Assembly (NCBI GenBank): GCA_033344775.1
Contig: JAWPMT010000004.1
Span: forward strand, 558,001-622,000
Direction of reading: 5' to 3'
From: Cytophagales bacterium
GTDB taxonomy: Bacteria; Bacteroidota; Bacteroidia; Cytophagales; Cyclobacteriaceae
DNA: 64,000 nt
The notes under the pieces are model-generated. The model saw only the letters and a list, made by a program, of their open reading frames with translations. It made no database searches and was not told the origin of the DNA. Both the position numbers and the translations under genes were made by a program. This document shows positions 1-9,500 of this stretch, in pieces; position 1 is the first letter of the stretch, and the number at the start of each line of letters is the position of its first letter.

Positions 1-1410
1 AGTCGGATCCAAAGCCGGATTAGGAGTCCCTCCGGTATTCTTGTATACTGCACCATAGAAATCGCGAATCCAGCCCAAAAAGGCGGCATCATTTTTTTCA
101 TAGGACCAATACGTCTGGTATTGAAGCTTAAAGATCGAGTCACGTTGGGGTATCGCAGTGGCATCAGAAGGTACCGTATTGATCTTCCCTCCATAAGAAT
201 CTACTTGTAACAAGCTCTGCTTCATATCCGTGGCGCTAACGCCCGCAGGAACTGTTTTCAGCGCTTTGTAAATGGCTTGCACATCCTCCATGGTAAAACC
301 TTTACGCATATAGGCCGACTTGTACTTTCCTCGTTGATTAGGCCCGGAGCCATTGAGGGTTTGCGTGGCTTCATAGATGGTATAGTTGACGTTATCAACA
401 GACATCAATGGATTGTAATGGCTACTATGCCCTACAATAGGTGATTGCGGCGCTCGGTGCGGGCATATGGCATTTAATTCATCCGATTGCATTTTCATCA
501 ATGATTCACACTCATGTGCGGAGGCCATGCCCTGATGAACAGACGTCTGAATGATCAAATGGATCTCTCCGTTTGCTTCATGATTGAGCTTGAATAAACC
601 GAATTGGTTCCAGTTGTTTTTATCTGCTGAAAAGAGGCGATACCACTCCAGCAAGTCGTAAAGAATTGCAGGGGTCAATTGATCCCATTCGAATGCAAAA
701 GTAGTGATGTAAGCGCTATTGGGTGCGTCGGGCAACGTTTTAAAATAGTAGCGTGTAATGATACCAAAGTTACCCCCTCCGCCACCTGTCTGTGCCCAAA
801 ACAAGTCCGCTTCATCACCCGTGTCTTCTTTGGAGACATAGATGACTTTGGCAGGTTGATCTTTATTATCTTTAACGACCAACTCCACTCCCGTGAGCCA
901 ATCAATAGTAAGGCCATTGAGCCGGGAAAGCAGGCCGTAGCCTCCTCCGCAGATGTGCCCTCCAAGCCCCACTGAGTAACAGGAACCCGCAGGCAATACT
1001 TTTCCATAGTCACGGAACAGTGCTTTGAAAGCCCCCCAATTGGTGCCTCCGCTTCCCAGGTAAAATCCTCTGGCATCATCATATCCGACCTTATCTAAAC
1101 CTGTCACGTCAATGATGGCTCTGGTTTCTTCACTGAATACAAAATTTTCGTAGCAGTGCCCGCCGCTCTTAACCTTCACCGCACCTCCATAAAGTCCTAT
1201 GGCCTCTTCCAGTGCATTTTGAACACCATCTGCCGAATAGCACAAATAAACAGCTAAACAATTGTTGGCATACCAACGCCTGTTGAAACCCTGAAGTAAA
1301 CTGGGAAACTGCGGCGCATGATCATTTGGATTAAGCTTTTGGGTGGTCTGAAACTCGTTTTCAGAAAAAATTGAAAGCAGCCTTTTCAGGAATCGATATA
1401 AAAAACTCAT
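1..1410 (-). CDS. FAD-linked oxidoreductase, berberine-bridge type (partial, C terminus outside window)
   Basis: The reading frame is open to the window edge, so only the first 470 residues are present. It reads as a PCMH-type FAD-binding oxidoreductase. KSGGHCYENF lies near residues 81-90 and AGSCYSVGLGGH near 141-152, followed by CGGGYG and later TGGGGGNFGI. In berberine-bridge-like oxidases the matching His and Cys (here His85 and Cys144) bind FAD bicovalently; both are present. The start is the ATG at 1408-1410, and no convincing signal peptide follows it. Known relatives oxidise sugars, alcohols or alkaloids with O2; the substrate cannot be told here. The gene appears to stand alone, with a lipoprotein gene upstream on the same strand ending 125 bp away. 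Confidence 0.85.
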   Translation of the reverse strand, partial: MSFLYRFLKRLLSIFSENEFQTTQKLNPNDHAPQFPSLLQGFNRRWYANNCLAVYLCYSADGVQNALEEAIGLYGGAVKVKSGGHCYENFVFSEETRAIIDVTGLDKVGYDDARGFYLGSGGTNWGAFKALFRDYGKVLPAGSCYSVGLGGHICGGGYGLLSRLNGLTIDWLTGVELVVKDNKDQPAKVIYVSKEDTGDEADLFWAQTGGGGGNFGIITRYYFKTLPDAPNSAYITTFAFEWDQLTPAILYDLLEWYRLFSADKNNWNQFGLFKLNHEANGEIHLIIQTSVHQGMASAHECESLMKMQSDELNAICPHRAPQSPIVGHSSHYNPLMSVDNVNYTIYEATQTLNGSGPNQRGKYKSAYMRKGFTMEDVQAIYKALKTVPAGVSATDMKQSLLQVDSYGGKINTVPSDATAIPQRDSIFKLQYQTYWSYEKNDAAFLGWIRDFYGAVYKNTGGTPNPALDPT

Positions 1411-1535
1411 TCGTATTTATTTCAAAGTGCTTACGACATACACTAATCTACATAAATAGAATATGAAATAAAACGCTATAATAAACTTGGGATAATAATC
1501 TATTGATTGAAGTGATTCTCATCACTTATCAAGAA

Positions 1536-1961
1536 TCACTCATACTCATAGAGAATCCTTTGATCTGTGTCAATGAAGTTTAGCCAGATGGATGGTCCAT
1601 CTACTTCTGTTGAGGTGATATCGAAAGTCATTTCCCGGGTGATGACTGCCTCACATAATTCATCGTTATCCAGGGATAAAAGCATTCCGCGTTGTGGCGG
1701 AAAAGACTCCATGACCAATTCAGATCCCAATAATCGCACTTGCCACGAATCGCCATCGCATCCACTTGCACTAAAACGGATCTTCAGACAATTCCCATCG
1801 ATCTCAAGACTTTGGATAGTAACCGCATCTCGTGGTGCTGTATCTAGTTCGCTATCACTGATGACTGCCTGATCATCACAAGAAAAAGTTGGATCGTCAT
1901 CACTACAACTAATCAGTGCAAATAAAAATATCAAAGTCAACAGGCTAAAGGCTAATCTCAT
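1536..1961 (-). CDS. small secreted lipoprotein of unknown function
   Basis: I chose the internal ATG at 1959-1961 because it gives a clean lipoprotein signal (MRLAFSLLTLIFLFALISC, Cys19), followed by an acidic SDDD stretch that in Bacteroidota often goes with export of the lipoprotein to the cell surface. A longer frame would add 17 residues in front of the signal. The mature part (about 122 residues) has paired cysteines (CSDDDPTFSCDD, CLKIRFSASGC, ELCEA) and strand-like composition, so it is probably a small beta-sandwich. I do not recognise the family. Function unknown. Confidence 0.7.
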   Translation of the reverse strand: MRLAFSLLTLIFLFALISCSDDDPTFSCDDQAVISDSELDTAPRDAVTIQSLEIDGNCLKIRFSASGCDGDSWQVRLLGSELVMESFPPQRGMLLSLDNDELCEAVITREMTFDITSTEVDGPSIWLNFIDTDQRILYEYE

Positions 1962-2088
1962 GGTTTCGAGGGTTTGAAGGAAATGTCCCGGTGACAGCAA
2001 ATTCCAGTCCATTTATGAATCGACGGAATAAAAAAACCTGGGCTTTTTTACCATTTTTGATTTTCGGACTGACTTGGTAACATCTTTT

Positions 2089-3021
2089 TCAGTCCATTAT
2101 GAACTCCTGTATCTCTCCTGATTGCTGTTTTGCCGCCATGATCTCCTGCGCCATCCAAAATACATACCCAATACCAATGGCGGATACAACATGCCAAAGT
2201 CCGTGGGCCTGGATTTTTGATTGTTCGCCAAAGAATAGGGCATTTTCGGCTACTTTATTGCATAGATATGGGTCTAGCTGTCTGAAGGTCTCTGCAATGG
2301 CGAAAATGATCGCACTGAACAATATTTTAAGCCTCAGGGATTTATCATCAGTTCGAATCAAGAGCGGGACCACAATGATTAAACCAATGGTAAGCAGTGC
2401 GGTAACGTTTCCGCTGAAATGTCTTAAGTAGAACTGAATGATCACAAGAACGACCAACAGTACAATCAACAACAGGTCGTTCTTCTGTCTTAAAAGAATC
2501 TGAATCGCATGTGCTCCAATCAGGCCAAAAACCAAAAAGATGCCAACCATATCCGCCAATTGTCCGGTAACAGAACCACCCGCATGGAAAAGTCCGCTAC
2601 CAAACCCTAAAGCAATCGTAAAGACGCTAAAGAGTGTGCTAAACGTACTGGTCCGAATACGCTGTGCAAAAGGAAGCAGGCCAATGACAATGTAAGCGAC
2701 ATTGGTCCAGGTATCAAACGGCGCAATAGGGACACTGACCGAATGGCCACGATAATTTTCATATTTTCTTCTTTGGTCTCCACAGATATTGCAAACTGAA
2801 TCCGGCAATACTGCTCCAGGGGTGCTATTGACAGCCGCTTTCACACAGGCTTCTTTATGTTCGCAATATGCACAACAATATCCCTGCAACTTGGGAGTTG
2901 AGCCATTGGGATACCCAATAAAGATCGCTGCCCGAAGCACAAGAAAGGCGAACGTGGTGGCCACTAAAAGAAATATTATAATTCTCTTATTAAAGTCCAG
3001 TTTAAGGAAGGAGCGATACAT
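2089..3021 (-). CDS. CREST/ceramidase-like polytopic membrane hydrolase
   Basis: A 310-residue protein with about seven membrane segments. The motifs fit the CREST superfamily (alkaline ceramidase/PAQR-like putative metal-dependent hydrolases): DTWTNVAYIVIG opening the core, GSGLFHAGGSVTGQLADM giving the conserved Ser, His and Asp, and AHGLWHVVSAIGI giving the C-terminal His pair. By family knowledge these bind Zn and hydrolyse amide bonds in lipids; sphingolipids are made by many Bacteroidota, so a ceramide or other lipid amide is a plausible substrate, but that is inference. Unusual is a Cys-rich segment after the first helix (about residues 48-82, with CCAYC and CNIC), facing the periplasm if the first helix is a signal anchor; it could bind metal or form disulfides. 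Confidence 0.7.
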   Translation of the reverse strand: MYRSFLKLDFNKRIIIFLLVATTFAFLVLRAAIFIGYPNGSTPKLQGYCCAYCEHKEACVKAAVNSTPGAVLPDSVCNICGDQRRKYENYRGHSVSVPIAPFDTWTNVAYIVIGLLPFAQRIRTSTFSTLFSVFTIALGFGSGLFHAGGSVTGQLADMVGIFLVFGLIGAHAIQILLRQKNDLLLIVLLVVLVIIQFYLRHFSGNVTALLTIGLIIVVPLLIRTDDKSLRLKILFSAIIFAIAETFRQLDPYLCNKVAENALFFGEQSKIQAHGLWHVVSAIGIGYVFWMAQEIMAAKQQSGEIQEFIMD

Positions 3022-3112
3022 GAATCTCTATACAGGTTGAATATTGCTAGAAACGCAAGAATACCTCCTGTTTTTCCGAAGGCAAAGCACTGACGACTGA
3101 AATTAAACTGTG

Positions 3113-4702
3113 CTACTTAGACAAGCGTATAAACAGGCTTCCCTGCGCTTGCAAACTATTCAATCGATCACCTAAAAGGTCCAGTTCACTACCACCGAAG
3201 GACTGACTAACTTTTACCTCTCCGAATAGTCGTGGATTGAGATAGAATTGGGCACCTGCACCTGCTCCGAAGGCCGGAAATGAAATCGCACTGTTATTGT
3301 TTGTAAAGGCTGGAGTCAGCTCTCCTCCGGAATTGGTCTCCACTACGTACCTTTCTCGAAGCAAGGACCTCACCTTTAGAGAAACACCTAAAAACGGATT
3401 GACCTTTCGCCCAGGTAGCACATAGAAGCGCGCCTCTATTGGAATATCCATCCAGGTCAAATAGGTCTTAATCTCTTTGATGTCTTCCGATTCGAAGGCA
3501 TCAAAAACAGAGAAATCAAAATTCTCTACATCATATGATTCACCTTCTGTCGATTGAAACTCTGCACCAGCCAAAATTCCTATGCGATCCCCTATTCTTC
3601 TTTCCACACCTGCGTGAAAAATGGTAGTAGAAGGATTTCCTGCAGAATTAATACTTACAAGTCCAGCTCCTCCACCTACATTGAGCCACCAGGCAACCGG
3701 CCTCTTCTCCTTTCGAATTACAGGGGGCATTTCATCTTCTGTAGTATTTGAAAGCTGAAGTGAGTCTTCTTCTACGGTAAGGGTACTTAGCAAAAACTCG
3801 TTCCTATCCAGCGTTTTTTCAAAGACACTATCTAAACCAAGACTTCTGATAGATGCATTGGTCACTTGCGGTTCACTTCTGGAAAAGTCCGTGATCATAT
3901 CAGCTTGTTCTTCCTCTGACATGGCCATCAACTCAGCCTTCAATACATCGGAAGCCGGCATGGTCAATTGGTCTTCTTCCGGGGTATCCGGATCCATGCC
4001 CATTAAAATATTGGTCAGTTTTTTCGCATGCTCTTCATTCGAGGCAAGGTCCAATAAAACAGCTGTCAGGTCTGTCTTGGTCGGTTGGGTCACTGCTGCC
4101 TTAATCAATCCCTCTTCCTCTTTTATGGGATTTTCATCTTCTTCAGCATTTGTCACGAATGGCTCAAATGCAGGCAATTCTTGTTCCGGCAGGTCCAACT
4201 GTTGCAAAATAGTAGCTCGAAACTCAGGGTCTTCTTCAATGGCCTTTTGCAGATCTTTCAATAATTGCCCGACCAGTCTTTCGGAATCCGCGGCATTGAA
4301 CTGGAAACCTGCCTGCTGCTGACTCGTAACAGGAACTGGTTGCTGTGTGTATTGTTCTCGAATGGCCTGACGTGTATAATGCTGCAGGCTGTTCCAATAC
4401 AAGGTGTCGTATTTGTAAAGTATTTCTTGATTTTGCTTACCCAAATTGATGAGCTCGTGCTGCACCGAAGTAAGCGTGTCGTTCAGCAAGTAAGTTCGAT
4501 AGATCAAAAAGATCGTCGTTATCATGAAAATCACACTCGCAGCGGTTGAGATCTTGGTGGCTGTAGAAATACCACTCAATCCCCCTGGTGTTTGGGGCAT
4601 GCTATCCAGCATACGGCTCATTTCAGCCGCACTCGGTCCTGAAGGGTCTACATGATCCTCCAGCTTATTTTTGATGATATTGTCAAATCGTGAACTATCC
4701 AT
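3113..4702 (-). CDS. dual-membrane anti-sigma-like protein: one TM helix plus C-terminal outer-membrane beta-barrel
   Basis: A 529-residue protein with three parts: a short N-terminal cytoplasmic region (about 1-47), one hydrophobic helix (about 48-69), a long Gln/Glu-rich periplasmic linker (about 73-330), then a porin-like beta-barrel domain (about 338-529, beginning WWLNVGGGAGL and rich in alternating strands). Its start overlaps the end of the ECF sigma gene by 8 bp, so the two are translationally coupled. This layout matches the dual membrane-spanning anti-sigma factors described in Bacteroides, where one polypeptide reaches from sigma factor to outer membrane and senses envelope state. 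The role as anti-sigma factor is inferred from position and architecture; the N-terminal region has no recognisable zinc-binding anti-sigma motif. Confidence 0.75.
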   Translation of the reverse strand: MDSSRFDNIIKNKLEDHVDPSGPSAAEMSRMLDSMPQTPGGLSGISTATKISTAASVIFMITTIFLIYRTYLLNDTLTSVQHELINLGKQNQEILYKYDTLYWNSLQHYTRQAIREQYTQQPVPVTSQQQAGFQFNAADSERLVGQLLKDLQKAIEEDPEFRATILQQLDLPEQELPAFEPFVTNAEEDENPIKEEEGLIKAAVTQPTKTDLTAVLLDLASNEEHAKKLTNILMGMDPDTPEEDQLTMPASDVLKAELMAMSEEEQADMITDFSRSEPQVTNASIRSLGLDSVFEKTLDRNEFLLSTLTVEEDSLQLSNTTEDEMPPVIRKEKRPVAWWLNVGGGAGLVSINSAGNPSTTIFHAGVERRIGDRIGILAGAEFQSTEGESYDVENFDFSVFDAFESEDIKEIKTYLTWMDIPIEARFYVLPGRKVNPFLGVSLKVRSLLRERYVVETNSGGELTPAFTNNNSAISFPAFGAGAGAQFYLNPRLFGEVKVSQSFGGSELDLLGDRLNSLQAQGSLFIRLSK

Positions 4703-5321
4703 TGCTCATCAACTTTGGCGTTTCCATTTGTGACAATATACCCTGAAGCTTCACTCTGGCCTTAGATAGGTTTGATTTAGAAGTTCCAACACTAATATTA
4801 AGCTTTTGAGCAATCTCTTCATGCTTAAAGCCCTCAACCGCATACAATGTAAAAACCATGCGATAGGCAGGAGGAAGCAGTTTGATTGCTTCGAAAATGT
4901 CTTCTGCAGATAGTTTGGACAAAGAGTCTTCTGACACGTCAACGACATCATGCTCCACGATATCCATATGAACTCCTCTGCTCATCTCCTTCCGGTGATA
5001 GTCGATGGCTGTATTCACAATTATTCTTCTTAGCCAAGGTTTAAAGGAATCCTCGCCCGTAACAGAAGCCAGTTTCGCAAAAGCCTTAATAAAGCCATCA
5101 TGCACTACTTCCTTCGCTACTTCGCGAGAATCGCAAAATCTTAAAGCGACACTCATCGCATACCCATAAAATTGCTCATATAACTCAAACTGGCTTCTTT
5201 GATCACCTTTCTGAGCTTTTTTCAGCAACTTTTTGAGTTCCGAGGATTTCCGCAATATCATTAACCGGGAAGAGTCTTCTTTTATGAGGGTCGCCTGTTT
5301 CATATAAACATGAATCCACAA
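4695..5321 (-). CDS. ECF RNA polymerase sigma factor
   Basis: Sigma-70 family, ECF type, up to 208 residues. Region 2 is seen as QFELYEQFYGYAMSVALRF with EVAKEVVHDGFIKAF, and region 4 as LPPAYRMVFTLYAVEGFKH then EEIAQKLNISVGTSKSNLSKAR, the helix-turn-helix that reads the -35 element. The first ATG (5321) is used here; ATGs at 5303 and 5261 are in frame, and the region-2 homology begins after residue 27, so a shorter protein is possible. It is co-transcribed with the transmembrane/beta-barrel protein whose gene overlaps its 3' end. It probably directs an envelope-response regulon and its own operon; the targets cannot be read here. Confidence 0.9.
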   Translation of the reverse strand: MWIHVYMKQATLIKEDSSRLMILRKSSELKKLLKKAQKGDQRSQFELYEQFYGYAMSVALRFCDSREVAKEVVHDGFIKAFAKLASVTGEDSFKPWLRRIIVNTAIDYHRKEMSRGVHMDIVEHDVVDVSEDSLSKLSAEDIFEAIKLLPPAYRMVFTLYAVEGFKHEEIAQKLNISVGTSKSNLSKARVKLQGILSQMETPKLMSNG

Positions 5322-5697
5322 CCATTATTGAGCAAAGATATCTCTTCCCTGTTCATTCGATGGGAAGGACATAAGGGGGGCATAATCGCCACCCCCATCT
5401 TCTGAAAAATCCTGACTAGCACAAAAGAGGACTTTTCGGAAATCTCTTCCCGTTTGGTAATATATTTTTCTTCATGGAGCTTTTGAGACGAAAAACCGTC
5501 TTTAAACCCCTGAAACGTTCAATTCGTTGGTTTAAAATATTCATAGTGCTAGTCTGTTTGTTCCTTTGAACGTCGCCTAGACGTTGGAGCTTGATCGGTG
5601 GTTGCCTGAGGTGAATATTTTTTATTTCATATAGGGATCAGTTAAAATGACTCTTTTCGTAACAATTTGTCGATGATTTGTAGACAGTTATTAATGG
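5322..5697. other. 376-bp gap with no gene; holds the left arm of an inverted repeat
   Basis: No supportable gene is visible in either strand. It should contain the promoter of the sigma factor gene (- strand). The arm of the 15-bp inverted repeat that brackets the sulfotransferase gene sits at 5600-5614. A short CGCCTAGACG-like palindrome lies near 5570-5585. Confidence 0.5.
5600..5614. repeat. left arm of 15-bp perfect inverted repeat flanking the sulfotransferase gene
   Basis: GGTTGCCTGAGGTGA here is the exact reverse complement of 6491-6505. The enclosed segment of about 0.9 kb contains one complete gene and nothing else. Confidence 0.8.
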
Positions 5698-6378
5698 TCA
5701 AAATACCAACTCCCCTTTTTCGAACAACCGATCAATCTTCTGATTGATTTCTTGTTTCGCATTCGTCCTGGGGAATTCAGCGTGAGGGATAGGCCGCTGC
5801 AAAAAATCACACAATGGCTTCCAACCTTGCCGTACTTCATACATCAACAAATTCCTCTTCGGAACAACCTTTTGGATGTAAGCTTCATGGCGTTGAAAAA
5901 CATCAATAGCAAATGCCTTATCCTGAAACCTACCTTCAAACTGACCTTTCCATATTTGCTGCTCATTGTATCGAAACACAGGCGCTACTCTTCGGAACTC
6001 CGGAAAACGAATGGCACTCCAAATGATCTTCAATACATCTTTACTGCTTTTTGGAGAGGGACGATAAATGGTTTCTTCGACACTCTCATACCAGGCTAGA
6101 GGGTCACGTTTTGTGTGGATTACTTTTAGCTCGGGATTGAGTTGCAATAAGTCTTCAATGAATAGACAAATCGGATAGTCCACGGCGGAACCATAGCCTT
6201 TACTAAAGGCAATCCAATCTTTCTTCTTAATGAATTTGAGGTCTCCCGTATCCTTCAAAAGCTCCGTCATATGGAAGCATGGTTCTCCGGTAATGGTCTC
6301 AAGTGCATGTTTTAGTGATAGCGTTCCTGTTCTTCCGAGTCCGCTCCCAACGATCTTCAGGTCCAATTTCTGGCTCAT
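5698..6378 (-). CDS. PAPS-dependent sulfotransferase (Sulfotransfer_4-like)
   Basis: Residues 10-26 read GSGLGRTGTLSLKHALE, the 5'-phosphosulfate-binding loop in the form typical of the Sulfotransfer_4 family, followed by CFHMTELL near 33-40 and VIHTKRDPLAWYESVE, the 3'-phosphate-binding Arg/Ser segment. With the ATG at 6376-6378 the protein has 226 residues, normal for the family; the frame extends 35 codons further upstream, but that stretch (Trp- and Leu-rich) has no homology-like features. The enzyme would transfer sulfate from PAPS to a hydroxyl or amine; the acceptor is unknown. The gene is isolated, transcribed away from the cytochrome operon, and bracketed by a 15-bp inverted repeat, which raises the possibility of insertion or inversion. 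Confidence 0.85.
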   Translation of the reverse strand: MSQKLDLKIVGSGLGRTGTLSLKHALETITGEPCFHMTELLKDTGDLKFIKKKDWIAFSKGYGSAVDYPICLFIEDLLQLNPELKVIHTKRDPLAWYESVEETIYRPSPKSSKDVLKIIWSAIRFPEFRRVAPVFRYNEQQIWKGQFEGRFQDKAFAIDVFQRHEAYIQKVVPKRNLLMYEVRQGWKPLCDFLQRPIPHAEFPRTNAKQEINQKIDRLFEKGELVF

Positions 6379-6490
6379 TTTAAATTTTAGTTTGGTGATG
6401 TTGTTGACGGGACGAAGAAGTATTGAGAATGGTTGCTTCCATAGACAAAGTGTTACATCTTCCCAATAATCCATCTTAATCAATAATTTA

Positions 6491-6505
6491 TCACCTCAGG
6501 CAACC
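6491..6505. repeat. right arm of 15-bp perfect inverted repeat flanking the sulfotransferase gene
   Basis: TCACCTCAGGCAACC is the exact reverse complement of 5600-5614. It lies 57 bp before the ATG of the ccsBA gene, so it is inside the likely promoter or leader region of the cytochrome operon. Confidence 0.8.
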
Positions 6506-6562
6506 GTTTGTACTCAACGAACGTCCGGGCAGCGAATCATCTTTTGATCCGACGTAGGTGAT

Positions 6563-9500
6563 ATGAACAAAATTTTGAAAAAACTACTAGCTATTGGCCT
6601 CCGCCTGGTTGATACACGTGCAGCAGGAGCATACATCCTGCTTTTTGCTATCAGCATTGGCGTAGCGACTTTTATTGAAAATGATTTTGGGACAAGTGCC
6701 GCACAAAAAGTGGTCTATCAGTCGTGGTGGTTTACGCTACTCCTGCTATTGTTTGGACTAAGTATTCTGGTCAACATCTGGAAATTCCGAATGATCCAGC
6801 AGAAAAAATGGGCCTTATTGATGTTTCACCTGGCCATGATCGTCATTCTGATCGGTGCAGGAGTAACGAGATATTTTGGTTTTGAAGGCATCATGCACAT
6901 TCGTGAAAATGAATCCTCCAATTCGTTTCTATCCTCAGAAACTTACCTCCAATTCAAAGTTCAAAAAGGGGATCAACTCTTCAAATTTGATGAACAAGTA
7001 TCGTTTGCCTCCCTGGGCAACAATGACTTTGAAGAACAATATTTATTGGGGACCGATCTGATTGAGGTAAAAGTCACGGAATTCATTCCCAATCCACAAC
7101 AAACGCTCAATGCCGATCCAGAAGGAAAACCAACCTTAAAAGTAGTATTCGGAGGTGGCAACGGACGTGAAGAATACTTCATCTCACAAGGAGAAGCAAA
7201 ACGGATCAAAAACCTGATTTTCAACTTCCGGGGTGACTTCAGACCAGGTGCAATTAACATCAGAAAAGCCGGAGATCGGCTTCAGATTCAGTCAGATGAA
7301 GGGCTTACACAGATGGTGATGGCTACTCAACAGAGAGATACATTACTGGCCGATGGCACCTGGAAACCACTCATGCTGAGATCACTGTATACTGCTAATT
7401 CAGGCCGGTTTGTCTTTGGGGATTACCACCCTCAAAGCAAAGTATCTATCGTCTCAACTGATCAAAAGGTCAAAAGAGAAAGCCATACCGCACTGAAACT
7501 TGATGTCACTGTGAATGGTGACCAAGAAGAATTGTATGTCTATGGTCAGAAAGGCATGCCAGGCAGAGTTGTACAGGCACAGTTGTCCAATCTGGCCATT
7601 GGCGTTTCATATGGATCAAAACCAGTGGAACTGCCCTTCGCTATCCAATTGCATGACTTCCAAATGGAACGTTACCCAGGTACGGACAATGCGGCCTCTT
7701 ACGCAAGTGAAGTCCGTCTTATTGACAAAAACCAAGGCACTGAATACGACTATCGCATTTACATGAATCACATTTTAGATTATGGAGGATATCGCTTTTT
7801 CCAGAGTTCTTTTGATCGGGATGAGTTAGGGACCTATCTGAGTGTCAATCATGACTGGTGGGGCACATGGATCTCGTATGTCGGATATTTCATGCTGACG
7901 TTGGGCATGGTACTGGCACTCTTTAGCGAGAAAAGTCGCTTTTATCAGGTGCAACAAAGCCTGAAGAAAATGAGAACGGCTGGAGTTGTAGTTATTCTGT
8001 TTGTGCTATTGCCAAACCTTGGAAATGCGCAAAAAGTCATCGATCAGGCAGCTAATCAAATATTTATCAGTGCCGAGCACGCTGAAAAATTCAGCAAGAT
8101 TGTGGTACAGGATCACCGAGGCAGAATGAAGCCCATGCATACCCTTTCGCGAGAGATCATGCGAAAGGTGGTGCGTAAAGAAAGTGTACTGGGGTTGAGT
8201 GCTGATCAGGTCATCTTAGGCATGTTCGCCAATCGAAGAGACTGGCTGCATGTTCCGTTGATCAAATTAGGCAAACACCCTAAGATCCATGAGCAATTGG
8301 GTGTTGCAGGTCCCAGAGCGAGATACAGTGACTTTTTCACAAAAGAAGGCGCATACAAATTCCGAGACGAGGTAAGAGAGGTATACAGCCTCGAACCCAT
8401 CGATCGTGGAATTTATGAAAAAGAACTTCTCAAAATCGACGAACGCGTCAATATCCTGAACATGGTGTTTTCCGGACGTATGTTCCGACTAGTGCCGCTA
8501 GCCGGAGATGAAAACAACGAATGGACTTCATCGATGAGTTCACATCAGGGCCATAACCACAGCAGCGATGCTGACCTCACGGTAGCCAAACGATTTTTTG
8601 ATACTTATCGCAGCGAACTGGTCAAATCGCTAAAATCAGGCAATTATGCCAAACCTGACCAGATCCTAAGAGAACTAAATGCCTATCAAGAGGAAGTGGG
8701 AAGCCAGGTACGACCCTCAGCCGCCACGATCAACCTGGAGATCATGCTGAATCAAATGAACGTCTTCAACCGATTGGCAGGAATCTATGCCCTGCTTGGT
8801 GTGGTCTTTCTGTTCTTTCTGTTTTTTACCGTATTCAAACCTCAGGTTAACCTGAAGTGGGCCTATCGAATTGTCTTCGGTGCATTGCTTTTAAGTTTTG
8901 TCTATCATACGGCCGGCTTAGGATTGCGGTGGTATGTATCCGGTCGAGCACCATGGAGCAATGGTTATGAATCCATGATTTACATCGCATGGACCACCAT
9001 GCTCGCCGGTATTCTGTTCACTAGAAAATCCTGGGGTGGACTTGCAGCAACCTCTGTTCTGGCAGCCACGGTTCTACTAGTGGCCTTGTTGAGTCATATG
9101 GATCCGGAGATCACTCCTTTGGTTCCCGTATTAAAATCTTATTGGCTTACCATTCACGTTTCACTGGAAGCCGGTTCTTATGGATTTCTGATGTTGGGTG
9201 CCGTGATCGGAATCATTAACCTGATCCTTTTCATGTTCCTTACCCCCAGCAACAAGGACCGGGTCAATCGGAAAGTTAAGGAAATGTCTTACCTAAGTGA
9301 ATTAACGCTCATCGGTGGATTGATCATGATCTCTACAGGAACTTATCTTGGAGGTATCTGGGCCAATGAAAGCTGGGGTCGCTATTGGGGATGGGATGCT
9401 AAAGAAACCTGGGCTCTAGTCACCATCTTGGTCTATGTATTCATCCTGCACATGCGCATCATTCCTAAGTTATTTGGGCTGTTCGCTTACAACTTCGCAA

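Noticed and set aside
6379-6483. 35-codon N-terminal extension of the sulfotransferase
   Set aside because: The family's first strand begins right after the internal ATG at 6376-6378, and the extension resembles no domain.
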